A program made the translations under genes and the position numbers. Shown in pieces: positions 36,408 to 45,375 of a DNA stretch of 64,000 nucleotides. The notes under the pieces are model-generated. The model made no database searches, had not been told where the DNA came from, and saw nothing but the letters and a program-made list of their open reading frames with translations. The stretch lies in NCBI GenBank assembly GCA_963691755.1, contig OY829366.1, forward strand, positions 1,612,001 to 1,676,000, written 5' to 3'. This DNA comes from Dinoroseobacter sp013215265 (lineage in GTDB: Bacteria > Pseudomonadota > Alphaproteobacteria > Rhodobacterales > Rhodobacteraceae). The first letter of the stretch is position 1; each line of letters begins with the position of its first letter.

Positions 36408-36872
36408 ATGCCCGAGACTGATCTGACTCAGAAATATACCTATTCGCCTGATTTTTTGGCCGAAATTCTCAGAGAAGTCAAAACCATCGCGATGGTGGGG
36501 GCCAGTGGTGACAAGACAAAGTTCAGTTATGGTGTGCTACGTGTTCTGCACGAAACGGGGTATGATATGATCCCAGTCAATCCCAACCCAAAGCTGACTG
36601 AAATACGCGGTATCCCAGTGTTTCATTCGTTGGAGGAGATCAACCGGCCCGTGGACATGGTCGAGGTCTTTCGGCCCAAAGAAGAACTATATGCGATCAC
36701 CGAAAATGCGATTGCGATTGGAGCGAAAGTACTTTGGGGTCAGATAGGTGTATACGATGACGCGGCTGCCAAACTGGCCGAGGACGCTGGCCTGAAAGTC
36801 GTAATGAACCGCTGTCCCAAGATCGAGCTGTTTCGCCCCTTTTGGAAGCCACGCCTCGACCTCTCGATATGA
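36408..36872 (+). CDS. CoA-binding-domain protein (YccU type)
   Basis: A 154-residue Rossmann-fold protein of the CoA_binding family (as YccU in E. coli): IAMVGASGDKTKFSYGVLRVL, DMIPVNPNP, HSLEEINRPVDMVEVF and VLWGQIGV blocks. Function in the family is poorly known. Its ATG follows directly after the ferredoxin stop. In this operon it might act with the CoA-thioester intermediates of DMSP demethylation. Confidence 0.8.
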   Translation: MPETDLTQKYTYSPDFLAEILREVKTIAMVGASGDKTKFSYGVLRVLHETGYDMIPVNPNPKLTEIRGIPVFHSLEEINRPVDMVEVFRPKEELYAITENAIAIGAKVLWGQIGVYDDAAAKLAEDAGLKVVMNRCPKIELFRPFWKPRLDLSI

Positions 36873-37076
36873 TTGACCACTAAAGTATTTCTCAAATGGC
36901 TCAGACAATTAGCAAATGCGAACGTTGCTTTGACAAATCCGCGATGGCGGTGATGGTCTCAACGTATATGGATTACGCGGCAAGGCGCATATCGTATCGG
37001 ATTTCAAGCGAAACACTGTGCGACGAAAGGGGTGCACCTATGCTGAAGATATCATTGAGTGGCTTATGAGGGCGAC

Positions 37077-37373
37077 ATGCAAAACAATGACCCGATTTTG
37101 CGAAGCGACACTGATGGTGTCGCGTCTTTGACGCTGAATGCGCCCAAGTCGATTAATGCATTCATGGGCATGGCGCGTGTCATCGCTGATAAGTCGCCAT
37201 CGGCGGTCAAGATCGGCAAACGAGCATTCTATGAGCAGCTCGAAATGCCGTTGAGTGAAGCCTATGAATTTGCAGGCCGTATAATGGCCGAAAACATGAT
37301 GGCCGAGGATGCTGAGGCCGGTATCGGCGCGTTCACACGCAAAGAGCCTATGCCTGATTGGACAGGCGAATGA
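37077..37373 (+). pseudogene. Enoyl-CoA hydratase remnant with internal deletion, dmdD-like
   Basis: The 98-codon frame joins the first ~27 residues of a crotonase-family enzyme (DPILRSDTDGVASLTLNAP, then KSINA) straight to its last ~70 (MARVIADKSPSAVKIGKRAFYEQ, a MAENMMAEDAEAGIGAF stretch and WTGE end). About 160 codons are missing in frame, including the CoA-binding oxyanion loops and catalytic Glu residues, so it cannot act as a hydratase. The stop overlaps the dmdB start (ATGA), so translation of dmdB is preserved. By position it is probably methylthioacryloyl-CoA hydratase DmdD, which would sit in this pathway after DmdB and DmdC. Confidence 0.75.
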
Positions 37374-38986
37374 TCTACGAGGGTTCTGAACTAGCACGCT
37401 GCGCAGCGAACCACACGGCCTTGTCCCCGGTGTCTATCCTTAAGCGGGTTGAACGGGTGCATCCCGAGTTGCCCGCACAGATCCATGGCCGGATAAGGCG
37501 CAACTGGGGCGAGGTCGCTGTAAGGTGCAAAAGACTTGCCTCTGCCTTAGCCAAACGGGGCATCAGCAAAGGTGATACTGTCGCACTGATCGCGCCAAAT
37601 ATCCCCGAGGCGTTAGAATGCGCGCTTGCTCTACCGATGTTGGGGGCAGTCCTGAATGCAAATAACACGCGACTCGATGCAGAGACGATCGCCTACATTC
37701 TGAACCACGGCGAAGCCAAAGTTTTACTGGTTGATACAGAATTTTCGGCTCTTGCGGCCGCGGCAGTCACGGAATCGGATCGTGATCTGCTGATTATCGA
37801 CATTGAAGACAGTGAAGGACCTGGCGGCGAAAAAATTGGCGCGCTCACCTACGAGACTTTGCTCGACGAGGGCGACGCGGATTTTGCCTATGCCCTTCCG
37901 GAGGACGAGTGGGATGCGCTTGCACTGAATTATACTTCCGGCACAACCGGGCGGCCCAAGGGCGTTGTCTACTCGCACCGCGGAGCGTGGACAAATGCGG
38001 TCAACAATGTCGTCACCTGGGAGATGCCGCATCATCCCGTCTATCTTTGGACGTTGCCGCTGTTTCATTGCAACGGCTGGTGCTTTCCATGGACAATTAC
38101 AATGCTTGCGGGAACCCACGTATTTCTGCGTACGCCAAGGGCAGAAGCTATTTATGACGCGTTTGCGGACCACGGCGTTACGCATCTTTGCGGGGCTCCG
38201 ATCATTATGTCGATGATCCTGGGTACAGATGACAAACGTGACTTTCCACAGAAGATAAAGATGATGACCGCTGCAGCCCCCCCTCCGGCCAGTGTGATTG
38301 CAGGCATGGAGACCGAGGGCATATCGATTACCCATGTCTATGGTTTAACCGAGGTGTATGGCCCAGCTGTTGTTTGCGCAGAAAAACCTGACTGGACGGC
38401 ACTGCCATCAGAAGAACAGGCAAGCCTGAAAGCCCGCCAAGGTGTAGCTTATGAATTGCAAGAAGACGTGTTGGTCCTAAACCCAGATACCGGTGCGCCC
38501 GTCCCGTGGGATGGGGAGACAATGGGCGAGATAGTGTTTCGCGGCAACATCGTCATGAAAGGCTATCTGAAAGCGCCCGACGAAACGTCTGAAGCGTTTA
38601 AGGATGGATGGTTCTGGTCTGGCGACCTAGCCGTGCAACACGCAGACGGTTACATCGAAATCCGCGATCGCTCAAAAGATATTATAATCTCTGGCGGTGA
38701 GAACATATCGTCCATCGAAGTCGAGAAAGCGCTCTATTCTCACCCTGCGGTCAGTCTCGTGGCGGTTGTTGCAATGCCCGATGAGACATGGGGCGAGGTT
38801 CCCTGCGCCTTTGTAGAACTTTCTGGTGGGGCAACCACAACTGCAGAGGAACTATTGGCGCATGCCAAAGCAGGGCTTGCGGGGTTTAAACGGCCCAAAA
38901 AGATTATTTTTTGCGAATTGCCTAAAACGATAACGGGCAAAATCCGCAAAAACGAACTCCGCGATCTGGTCCGACAAAGAGGCTGA
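37370..38986 (+). CDS. dmdB: Acyl-CoA ligase, probable methylmercaptopropionate-CoA ligase
   Basis: A 538-residue adenylate-forming acyl-CoA synthetase. The AMP-binding motif is ALNYTSGTTGRPKGV, with HVYGLTEVYGP, GWFWSGDLAVQHADGYIEIRDR and a C-terminal KTITGKIRKNELR carrying the catalytic Lys. The ATG at 37370 overlaps the preceding stop by four bases. Lying between a broken crotonase gene and a DmdA-family gene, it is most likely DmdB, which activates 3-methylmercaptopropionate made by DmdA. Other short-to-medium acyl-CoA ligases of the same class cannot be excluded. Confidence 0.8.
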   Translation: MIYEGSELARCAANHTALSPVSILKRVERVHPELPAQIHGRIRRNWGEVAVRCKRLASALAKRGISKGDTVALIAPNIPEALECALALPMLGAVLNANNTRLDAETIAYILNHGEAKVLLVDTEFSALAAAAVTESDRDLLIIDIEDSEGPGGEKIGALTYETLLDEGDADFAYALPEDEWDALALNYTSGTTGRPKGVVYSHRGAWTNAVNNVVTWEMPHHPVYLWTLPLFHCNGWCFPWTITMLAGTHVFLRTPRAEAIYDAFADHGVTHLCGAPIIMSMILGTDDKRDFPQKIKMMTAAAPPPASVIAGMETEGISITHVYGLTEVYGPAVVCAEKPDWTALPSEEQASLKARQGVAYELQEDVLVLNPDTGAPVPWDGETMGEIVFRGNIVMKGYLKAPDETSEAFKDGWFWSGDLAVQHADGYIEIRDRSKDIIISGGENISSIEVEKALYSHPAVSLVAVVAMPDETWGEVPCAFVELSGGATTTAEELLAHAKAGLAGFKRPKKIIFCELPKTITGKIRKNELRDLVRQRG

Positions 38987-39014
38987 TCACAGCCGCATAA
39001 ATAGGCTCTACAAT

Positions 39015-40169
39015 ATGTCCAACGAATTAGACTTTGCACAATTCAGCTTTGGAACACAGGTCAGAAAATCCCCTTATTCCGATGCGGCGTTGCGGTGGGG
39101 AGCCAAGGGGTTTTCTGTCTATAATCACATGTACATCCCGCGCGATTTTGGTGATCCATCCCAAAACTTTTGGAACCTGGTCAACGAAGCGATCCTATGT
39201 GATGTTGCGGTCGAGCGTCAGGTCGAGATCAAAGGTCCGGATGCTGCGAAATTTACCCAATTTTTAAGCTGTCGCGATCTGTCTAAGACGCAAGTAGGAC
39301 AGTGCAAATACGTTCTCATCACTGATCAGGACGGCGGGATCATAAACGATCCGATCCTGTTAAAATTGGCCGAAGATCATTTCTGGCTTTCGATTGCCGA
39401 TAGTGATGTTCTGCTCTGGGCCAAAGGCATCGCCGTTAACTCTGGTATGGATGTCGAGATTTCCGAGCCCGACGTTTCCCCCTTGCAACTCCAAGGTCCA
39501 AAATCACGTGATGTGCTACGCGCAGCTTTTGGCCACGCCCCAACAGAGCTGAAATACTATCGGTTCATGGAATATGACTGGAATGGCGTGCCGTTGATTA
39601 TTTCGCGCACCGGCTGGTCGAGTGAGCTTGGCTACGAGATCTTCCTGCGGGATGGCTCTCATGGGGACCGTCTTTGGGAACATCTAATGGCTGTAGGCAC
39701 GCCATTGGGACTAAAGCCCGGACACACCTCCAGTATTCGGCGAATTGAAGCAGGTATGCTTTCTTATCACGCTGACATGACCCTCGCGAATAATCCGTTT
39801 GAGATGGGAATGGGGCGGCTGGTTGATTTGGATATGGATGCAGACTTTGTCAGTAAAGCTGCGCTGAAAAAAATCAAAGCTGTGGGAGTATCCCAAAAAT
39901 TTGTCGGCCTAGAGATAGAAGGCGCGCCGTTCGAGGGCTCCAACGATTTTTTCTGGCCCGTTCTTTCTGATGGCAATCAGGTCGGCAAAGTTACTTCTGC
40001 GATATATTCCCCACGTCTTGAGAAAAACATCGCACTGGCTTTAGTTGGGATCGATTACGCCGGGCTGGGTACGGCTTTGACACTCAAGAAGTTCAGCGAG
40101 ACGAGAGGTTGTAAAGTCGTGGAAATTCCGTTCTTCGACCCCAAAAAGTCACTTGCATCAGCAAGCTAA
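39015..40169 (+). CDS. dmdA: DMSP demethylase-like (GcvT family)
   Basis: A 384-residue tetrahydrofolate-dependent methyltransferase of the GcvT/DmdA fold. Stretches such as GFSVYNHMYIP, AVERQVEIKGPDAA, VGQCKYVLI, GGIINDPILLKLAEDHFWLSIADSD and EPDVSPLQLQGPKS match what I recall of DmdA from Ruegeria, which transfers a methyl group from DMSP to THF, yielding 3-methylmercaptopropionate. The C-terminal half differs more, so this may be one of the divergent DmdA clades or a paralogue with another methyl donor. It is the last gene of the mtoX operon. Confidence 0.75.
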   Translation: MSNELDFAQFSFGTQVRKSPYSDAALRWGAKGFSVYNHMYIPRDFGDPSQNFWNLVNEAILCDVAVERQVEIKGPDAAKFTQFLSCRDLSKTQVGQCKYVLITDQDGGIINDPILLKLAEDHFWLSIADSDVLLWAKGIAVNSGMDVEISEPDVSPLQLQGPKSRDVLRAAFGHAPTELKYYRFMEYDWNGVPLIISRTGWSSELGYEIFLRDGSHGDRLWEHLMAVGTPLGLKPGHTSSIRRIEAGMLSYHADMTLANNPFEMGMGRLVDLDMDADFVSKAALKKIKAVGVSQKFVGLEIEGAPFEGSNDFFWPVLSDGNQVGKVTSAIYSPRLEKNIALALVGIDYAGLGTALTLKKFSETRGCKVVEIPFFDPKKSLASAS

Positions 40170-40352
40170 TTTTAGCGCGCAGACCAAAAGTGCAAATCCT
40201 GATCGAAAATCAGCGAGAAAGCGGTCCAATGGTATGCCTGTCAATCAGTATGTTGCCCAAGGCGGGACCCACATTTTCATAGGGCAGATACAAGTCGGCT
40301 TACAAAGGGCTAGGCGCGCGCTCACAACGACATTTCGAGAACTGCGTGGCCC

Positions 40353-41498
40353 CTAGAGAACCTCTTCGAAAAGTTGACGTAGGACGCCTCCGGTTAACGC
40401 TACCGGATTGCCGCCGCAGCTAGGATCATTTATCGCGCCAGACACCAAGCGGTCTATGTCGGGGTCTGACACGCCTAGATCGGACAGACGCTGGGGTATC
40501 CCAAGATCAGTGTTGAAACGGTCAACAAACGCACAGAACCCGTCAAACCCCCCCTCTATTCCAAGATAACTCGCGCAGGTATCGAACTTATCCCGAATGG
40601 CAGGGGTGTTAAGTTTTAGAACCGCTGGCATGCAGACGGCATTGGTTGTGCCATGGTGGGTATGATGCATAGCGCCGACGGGGTGGCTTAGGGCATGGAT
40701 TGCGCCAAGGCCCTTCTGAAATGCTGTTGCCCCCATCATAGCTGCAGACATCATATGTGCACGAGCCTCGAGGTTTTCAGGTTGGGTATAAGCAAGGGGA
40801 AGGTTTTCGATCACGAGGCGCATGCCCTCTAGGGCGATGCCTTGGCTCATCGGGTGATAATGCGGAGAAGAGAAAGCTTCCACGCAATGGGCAAAGGCAT
40901 CAAGGCCTGTGCCCGCCGTTATAAAGGGCGGCATACCAACCGTCAGTTCTGGGTCGCAAATTACGGCAGACGGCAGCACTTTCGGATGAAAGATGATCTT
41001 CTTCTCTTCCGTTTCGGAATTGGTGATGACGCTTGCGCGGCCGACCTCAGAGCCTGTACCCGCCGTCGTCGGAACGGCGATATTAGGGTAGATCGCGTCC
41101 GCATCGGCACGTGTCCACCAGTCGTCAACATCCTCAAAATCCCAGACCGGGCGAGATTGGCCGGCCATGAAAGCCACCATCTTGCCTAGGTCCAGACCTG
41201 ATCCGCCACCAAAGGCGATGACACCATCATGAGCGCCCGTCCTGAACGCCTCAACGCCAGCCGCGAGGTTCTTTTCATTCGGGTTTGGGTCCACATCCGC
41301 AAAGAGTGCACGGCCAAGTCCATGTGCTTCAAGAACATCCAACGCCAGAGCAGTAATCGGAAGACTCGCAAGGCCGCGGTCGGTTACAAGCAATGGCTTT
41401 GAAATCCCGGCCGAAGTGCAAGCTTCTGCCAGTTCCTGAATGCGACCCGCGCCAAATCGGATGGCAGTAGGATAAGACCAATTGGCTGTAGGGCTCAT
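40353..41498 (-). CDS. Iron-containing alcohol dehydrogenase
   Basis: A 381-residue group III alcohol dehydrogenase. The NAD-binding GGGSGLDLGKMVAFM, TTAGTGSEVGRASVI and a run of metal-binding His residues (GLDAFAHCVEAFSSPHYHP, HALSHPVGAMHHTHHGTTN) are present. The ATG at 41498 (MSPTANW) overlaps the ALDH stop (ATGA). It is the last gene of a seven-gene operon and likely oxidises an alcohol group to the aldehyde handled by the adjacent ALDH. Confidence 0.88.
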   Translation of the reverse strand: MSPTANWSYPTAIRFGAGRIQELAEACTSAGISKPLLVTDRGLASLPITALALDVLEAHGLGRALFADVDPNPNEKNLAAGVEAFRTGAHDGVIAFGGGSGLDLGKMVAFMAGQSRPVWDFEDVDDWWTRADADAIYPNIAVPTTAGTGSEVGRASVITNSETEEKKIIFHPKVLPSAVICDPELTVGMPPFITAGTGLDAFAHCVEAFSSPHYHPMSQGIALEGMRLVIENLPLAYTQPENLEARAHMMSAAMMGATAFQKGLGAIHALSHPVGAMHHTHHGTTNAVCMPAVLKLNTPAIRDKFDTCASYLGIEGGFDGFCAFVDRFNTDLGIPQRLSDLGVSDPDIDRLVSGAINDPSCGGNPVALTGGVLRQLFEEVL

Positions 41499-42874
41499 GT
41501 CGTTTCTTTCTTCAGGTGGTAGGATTTTGGACGGGTCAGGTTGTGGTAGCCGATCATTGATAGCCCACCGCCACGCCCTGTGTCTTTGCATCCGGTCCAG
41601 CAAAGCCCCGGATCGAGGTAATCCGCGCGGTTCAGAAAGACTGTGCCCGTTTCCAGCTGATTGCCGATGCGTTCCGCGCGATCGAGATCCCTGGTCCAGA
41701 GACTGGCCGTCAGGCCAAAATCGCTATCGTTCATTAGCCGGATGGCTTCGGCGTCATCCTTTACCGGCATGATCCCAACGACGGGGCCAAAACTTTCGTC
41801 TCGCATCACCCGCATGTCATGGGTGACATTGGTCAAGATTTGTGGGCTCAGATAGGCCCCTCCATCGTCCTCAGGAAATGTGTCAATCTGGGCGACCGCA
41901 CCATCGGCAATGGCTTCGTTGATCTGCGCACGAACCTCATCGGCAAAACGCCTATGCGCCATAGGACCGAGCGTTGTACTGGTGTCCAAAGGATCTCCAA
42001 GCTTATAGCCTTTGACGATTGCAACGGCCTTTTCCACAAAAGCATCATACAGGCTTTCGTGGACATAGATCCGCTCTATTCCGCAGCAGCACTGGCCCGA
42101 GTTGAACATTGCGCCATCAATCAGCGTATCCACCGCCGCATCCAGATCCGCATCTTCCATGACATAGCCCGGATCTTTGCCGCCCAGCTCCAACCCCATG
42201 CCGGTGAACGTCCCGGCGGCTGAGCGCTCCATGGCTTTGCCGCCCCCAACGGAGCCTGTGAAATTGACGTAGTCGAAAGCTCCGTCCGCGATCAGCGCGG
42301 AAGTCGTGTCGTGATCCAGAAATACATTTTGGAAAACGTCTTCTGGTACGCCCGCATCCTGGAAAGCCTTCGCCATCCGCTCGCCGACCAACAGTGTTTG
42401 GGTGGCGTGCTTCAAAACCACTGTGTTGCCTGCGATCAGGGCAGGGGCCACCGTGTTGATTGCTGTCATATAGGGGTAGTTCCAAGGAGCAACGACAAAT
42501 ACGACGCCGTGAGGTACCCGTTTGATGTAGCGTTTGAACGCCTTGTCTTCGCCAACTGCGATGTCGGCAAGGCTTTCTTCCGCAATCTTTGCCATGTGAG
42601 TGGCGCGTTCGTTGAACCCACCAAATTCACCACCATAGCGAATGGGACGACCCATCATTTTTGCAAGTTCTGGGACGATGTCATTATTCATCGCTCCGAC
42701 TGCCGCTACCCCGGCAAGCACCAGATCTATACGATCCTGAAGTGGGCGTGCGGCCCATTTGGACTGAGCCGCTTTTGCGCGTTTGATAGCCTCTTTGGCG
42801 GCCTCTTTGGCAAGGGTTTCACGGGTTGCAAAGACTGACCCGTCTATCGGGGAAATGCACGTCAGCGTGCTCAT
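41495..42874 (-). CDS. Aldehyde dehydrogenase
   Basis: A 459-residue NAD(P)-dependent aldehyde dehydrogenase. Catalytic blocks are visible: PWNYPYMTAINT, FTGSVGGGKAMERSAAG, GLELGGKDPGYVMEDADLD with the general-base Glu, and FNSGQCCCGIERIYV with the nucleophilic Cys. Its ATG overlaps the GS-like gene stop by four bases and its stop overlaps the alcohol dehydrogenase start, so the three are tightly coupled. Confidence 0.9.
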   Translation of the reverse strand: MSTLTCISPIDGSVFATRETLAKEAAKEAIKRAKAAQSKWAARPLQDRIDLVLAGVAAVGAMNNDIVPELAKMMGRPIRYGGEFGGFNERATHMAKIAEESLADIAVGEDKAFKRYIKRVPHGVVFVVAPWNYPYMTAINTVAPALIAGNTVVLKHATQTLLVGERMAKAFQDAGVPEDVFQNVFLDHDTTSALIADGAFDYVNFTGSVGGGKAMERSAAGTFTGMGLELGGKDPGYVMEDADLDAAVDTLIDGAMFNSGQCCCGIERIYVHESLYDAFVEKAVAIVKGYKLGDPLDTSTTLGPMAHRRFADEVRAQINEAIADGAVAQIDTFPEDDGGAYLSPQILTNVTHDMRVMRDESFGPVVGIMPVKDDAEAIRLMNDSDFGLTASLWTRDLDRAERIGNQLETGTVFLNRADYLDPGLCWTGCKDTGRGGGLSMIGYHNLTRPKSYHLKKETT

Positions 42875-44220
42875 GCTTTTTCAAATCCTCTGGCGATTTC
42901 GTAGTCTGTGACCACACGTTCAAACTCTTCTATTTCCCATTCAGCTGCGCGGGCATAGTGGGTCACGGTTTCTTCGCCGAATGCTTCTCTCAACATTGCG
43001 GAACCTAGAAGTTCTTCGCGGGCAACGCGGAGGCTGCGCGGAATATGTAGCGCGTCATCATCGGCATAGGCGTCGCCCTTGAAAGGATCAGCCAGAGGCA
43101 GCTTATCTTCGATACCTTTCAGACCCGCCGCCAACAAAGCGGCCTGCGCCAGATAGGGGTTCATGTCTGCCCCGGGTATGCGACATTCAACGCGGACACC
43201 TTTTGTGCCGTCTCCGCAAAGCCGGAACGCCGCAGTGCGGTTGTCAACGGACCAAACGGCCTGCGTTGGGGCGAAGCTGCCTTTGGCAAACCGTTTGTAG
43301 CTGTTGATGTAGGGGGCCAGAAAGACGGTGATGTCGGATGCGTATTTGAGAAGCCCAGCCATGTAGTGATCCATCAGGGCCGACTTACCGAGTGGCGCGT
43401 CCGGGTCAAAAAACGCGTTCGATCCATTTGTCCAAAGTGACTGGTGCACATGTGCAGCGGATCCCACACGGTTATGGTGCCATTTCGGAAGGAAGGATGC
43501 AGCAAAACCAGCCTGATGCGCGATTTCCTTGATCCCGTGCTTTGCAATCGTGTGATGGTCAGCCGTCAACAAAGCGTTTGAATACTTGACGTTCAACTCT
43601 TCCTGGCCGGCTTCCGCCTCACCTTTTGAGCCTTCCACGGGGATACCCATAGCCCTGAGATGATTCCGGATTGGGCGCATTACAGGCTCTTCCTTGGACG
43701 TCTGGAAGATGTGGTAGTCTTCATTGTAACGGCTGATGGGTTTGAGATTGAAGCCGCCTTCGGCAATCTCGTCATGGGTGCCTTGGAATAGGAAGAATTC
43801 AAGCTCCGTCGCCATGATCGGATCAAAACCAAGCGCGTTTGCTTTTTCGATTTGTGCTTTGAGTACTTCGCGGGGCGCAAAAGGCACCGGTTTATGTGTG
43901 TGATGGTCAAGAACATCGCACAGGCACATTGCCGTTCCGTCGAGCCAAGGGACGGGGCGCAATGTTGTCAGATCAGGTTTCATGACATAGTCGCCATAGC
44001 CCGCCTCCCACGAGGTTGAGGCATACCCATCTGGCGTCGCCATTTCGAGGTCAGTGGCGAGCAGGTAGTTGCAGCAGTGGGTTTCGTCTTCGGCCATTTC
44101 CAGGAAAGCCTCTGCGTGAAACCGCTTTCCCATCAGGCGACCTTGCATATCGACAATGCAGGTCAGAACTGTGTCGATGGCGCCTGCTTTAATCTGGGCC
44201 TTTAGGTCGTCAAATGTCAT
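42871..44220 (-). CDS. Glutamine-synthetase-family gamma-glutamylamide ligase
   Basis: A 449-residue type III/PuuA-like member of the glutamine synthetase family. The beta-grasp domain is followed by the ATP-grasp-like catalytic part: ATELEFFLF, EAEAGQEELNVKY, ADHHTIAKHGIKEIA, SAAHVHQSLW and the C-terminal GVRVECRIPGADMNPYLA. The adenylylation loop of GlnA is not apparent. It likely joins glutamate to an amine or amino alcohol, as PuuA does to putrescine. The ATG at 44220 is chosen. It follows a TRAP binding-protein gene in one operon and precedes ALDH and ADH genes, suggesting a gamma-glutamylated pathway. Confidence 0.8.
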   Translation of the reverse strand: MTFDDLKAQIKAGAIDTVLTCIVDMQGRLMGKRFHAEAFLEMAEDETHCCNYLLATDLEMATPDGYASTSWEAGYGDYVMKPDLTTLRPVPWLDGTAMCLCDVLDHHTHKPVPFAPREVLKAQIEKANALGFDPIMATELEFFLFQGTHDEIAEGGFNLKPISRYNEDYHIFQTSKEEPVMRPIRNHLRAMGIPVEGSKGEAEAGQEELNVKYSNALLTADHHTIAKHGIKEIAHQAGFAASFLPKWHHNRVGSAAHVHQSLWTNGSNAFFDPDAPLGKSALMDHYMAGLLKYASDITVFLAPYINSYKRFAKGSFAPTQAVWSVDNRTAAFRLCGDGTKGVRVECRIPGADMNPYLAQAALLAAGLKGIEDKLPLADPFKGDAYADDDALHIPRSLRVAREELLGSAMLREAFGEETVTHYARAAEWEIEEFERVVTDYEIARGFEKA

Positions 44221-44243
44221 GTGAAACCTCTGGTGCGTTTGGC

Positions 44244-44265
44244 AGGGCGGGACTGGTCCCGCCCT
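44244..44265. promoter_or_regulatory. Intercistronic stem-loop after TRAP dctP
   Basis: AGGGCGGGA-CTGG-TCCCGCCCT is a perfect 9-base-pair stem with a four-base loop. It lies just downstream of the dctP gene (read on the minus strand) and before the GS-like gene. There is no following T-run in that direction. Such hairpins after binding-protein genes often protect the upstream message, giving more binding protein than downstream enzymes. Confidence 0.6.
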
Positions 44266-44350
44266 ACGCTTTATTTTAGCCGTAGCGATAGGGCCGACCT
44301 GCCGCTTGCATATCAGCATTGTACTTGCGGAAGATGTCTACCACCTTTGC

Positions 44351-45310
44351 CTACACTTCGCCTTCGCTTGCGATCTCGTCCCAGAAGGCGACCGCAGCGT
44401 TTTCTACTTGCGCCCATTCCTCATCAGGGATTGAGGTCAGTTGCATCTTGGTACCATTGACCCGCAGGTTGGCTTCGCCACCCCAATACCACCACTGACG
44501 GTAGTAGTGCGACTGATCACAGCAAACACGGAAAAGGGTCTGCAGATCCTCAGGAAGTTCGTTCCAACGATCCATGTTGGCAAAGAACGAGCCAGCCCAG
44601 GCACCAGAGATATTGTTGGTCAGGAAGTAATTGGTCACATCGGCCCATCCAACAGTGTAGTCCTCTGTGATGCCCGACCAGGCAATCCCATCAAGCTCGC
44701 CGGTTTGCACGGCCACCTCGATGTCTTCCCACGGAAGGGTTACCGGCACGACGCCAAACTGCGACAGGAAGCGGCCAGCAGTTGGGAAGGTGAAGACGCG
44801 CTTGCCTCTGAGGTCTGCGAGGCTGCGGATCGGATCCTTGGTCGCAAAGTGGCACGGATCCCAAGAGCCCGCGCTGATGTGTTTCACACCGACAGCTGAA
44901 TATTGCTCGTCCCAGATTTCATTCAAACCGTACTGGCTAAACAGAACGGGGACATCGAGAGAGTAGCGTGACGCGAACGGGAAGTAGCCGCCAAAAACAG
45001 TCACGTCTGTGGGTGATGCCATCGAGTCATCGTCCGACTGAACCGCATCAATGGTGCCTTGCTGCATGGCGCGGAACAATTCACCGGTTGGAACCAGCTG
45101 GTCTGCGTAGAACAGCTCGATCTGCATCCGGTCGCCTGCGATCTTGTTGAACATTTCGATCGCGGGATCAATCACATGAGCCGCAAGCGCAGGACCAGCA
45201 TAGGTCTGCATCCGCCATTTGATTGTGGATTGCGCGATAGCTGGTGTGGCCAGCGGTGCCGCCGCTGCGCCAATGGCGGCGGTCGTTAGGAACTTACGTC
45301 TTGTCGTCAT
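44351..45310 (-). CDS. dctP: TRAP solute-binding protein with premature amber stop
   Basis: A 319-residue binding protein with a twin-arginine-type leader (TTRRKFLTTAAIGAAAAPLATPAIA). It belongs to the mannitol/chloroaromatic-type DctP branch: AVQSDDDSMASPTDVTVFGG, LADLRGKRVFTFPTAGRFL and GITEDYTVGWADVTNY. The ATG at 45310 has AAGGAG upstream. The frame stops at TAG (44351-44353), but it continues for 24 more codons to a TAA at 44276, and that tail (VVDIFRKYNADM to GRPYRYG) looks like the normal C-terminus of this family. A CAG to TAG change is the simple explanation. The protein may be functional but short, or made full-length by readthrough. Confidence 0.8.
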   Translation of the reverse strand: MTTRRKFLTTAAIGAAAAPLATPAIAQSTIKWRMQTYAGPALAAHVIDPAIEMFNKIAGDRMQIELFYADQLVPTGELFRAMQQGTIDAVQSDDDSMASPTDVTVFGGYFPFASRYSLDVPVLFSQYGLNEIWDEQYSAVGVKHISAGSWDPCHFATKDPIRSLADLRGKRVFTFPTAGRFLSQFGVVPVTLPWEDIEVAVQTGELDGIAWSGITEDYTVGWADVTNYFLTNNISGAWAGSFFANMDRWNELPEDLQTLFRVCCDQSHYYRQWWYWGGEANLRVNGTKMQLTSIPDEEWAQVENAAVAFWDEIASEGEV

Positions 45311-45375
45311 GCTTTTACTCCTTGTTGTCTTACTTTCACTCTTTGTTGACTGGCCCCTTTTTCGAGGTCTTGCTG

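Noticed and set aside
1..36910. ATGGCTCAGACAAT occurs at 2-15 and again at 36895, with a 57-codon frame after the second copy
   Set aside because: A 14-base match is expected by chance several times in a window this size, the flanks differ, and the 57-codon frame (36895-37068) has no ribosome-binding site or family match.
40170..40352. Possible short gene after dmdA
   Set aside because: The open frame has no ribosome-binding site and reads like random sequence.
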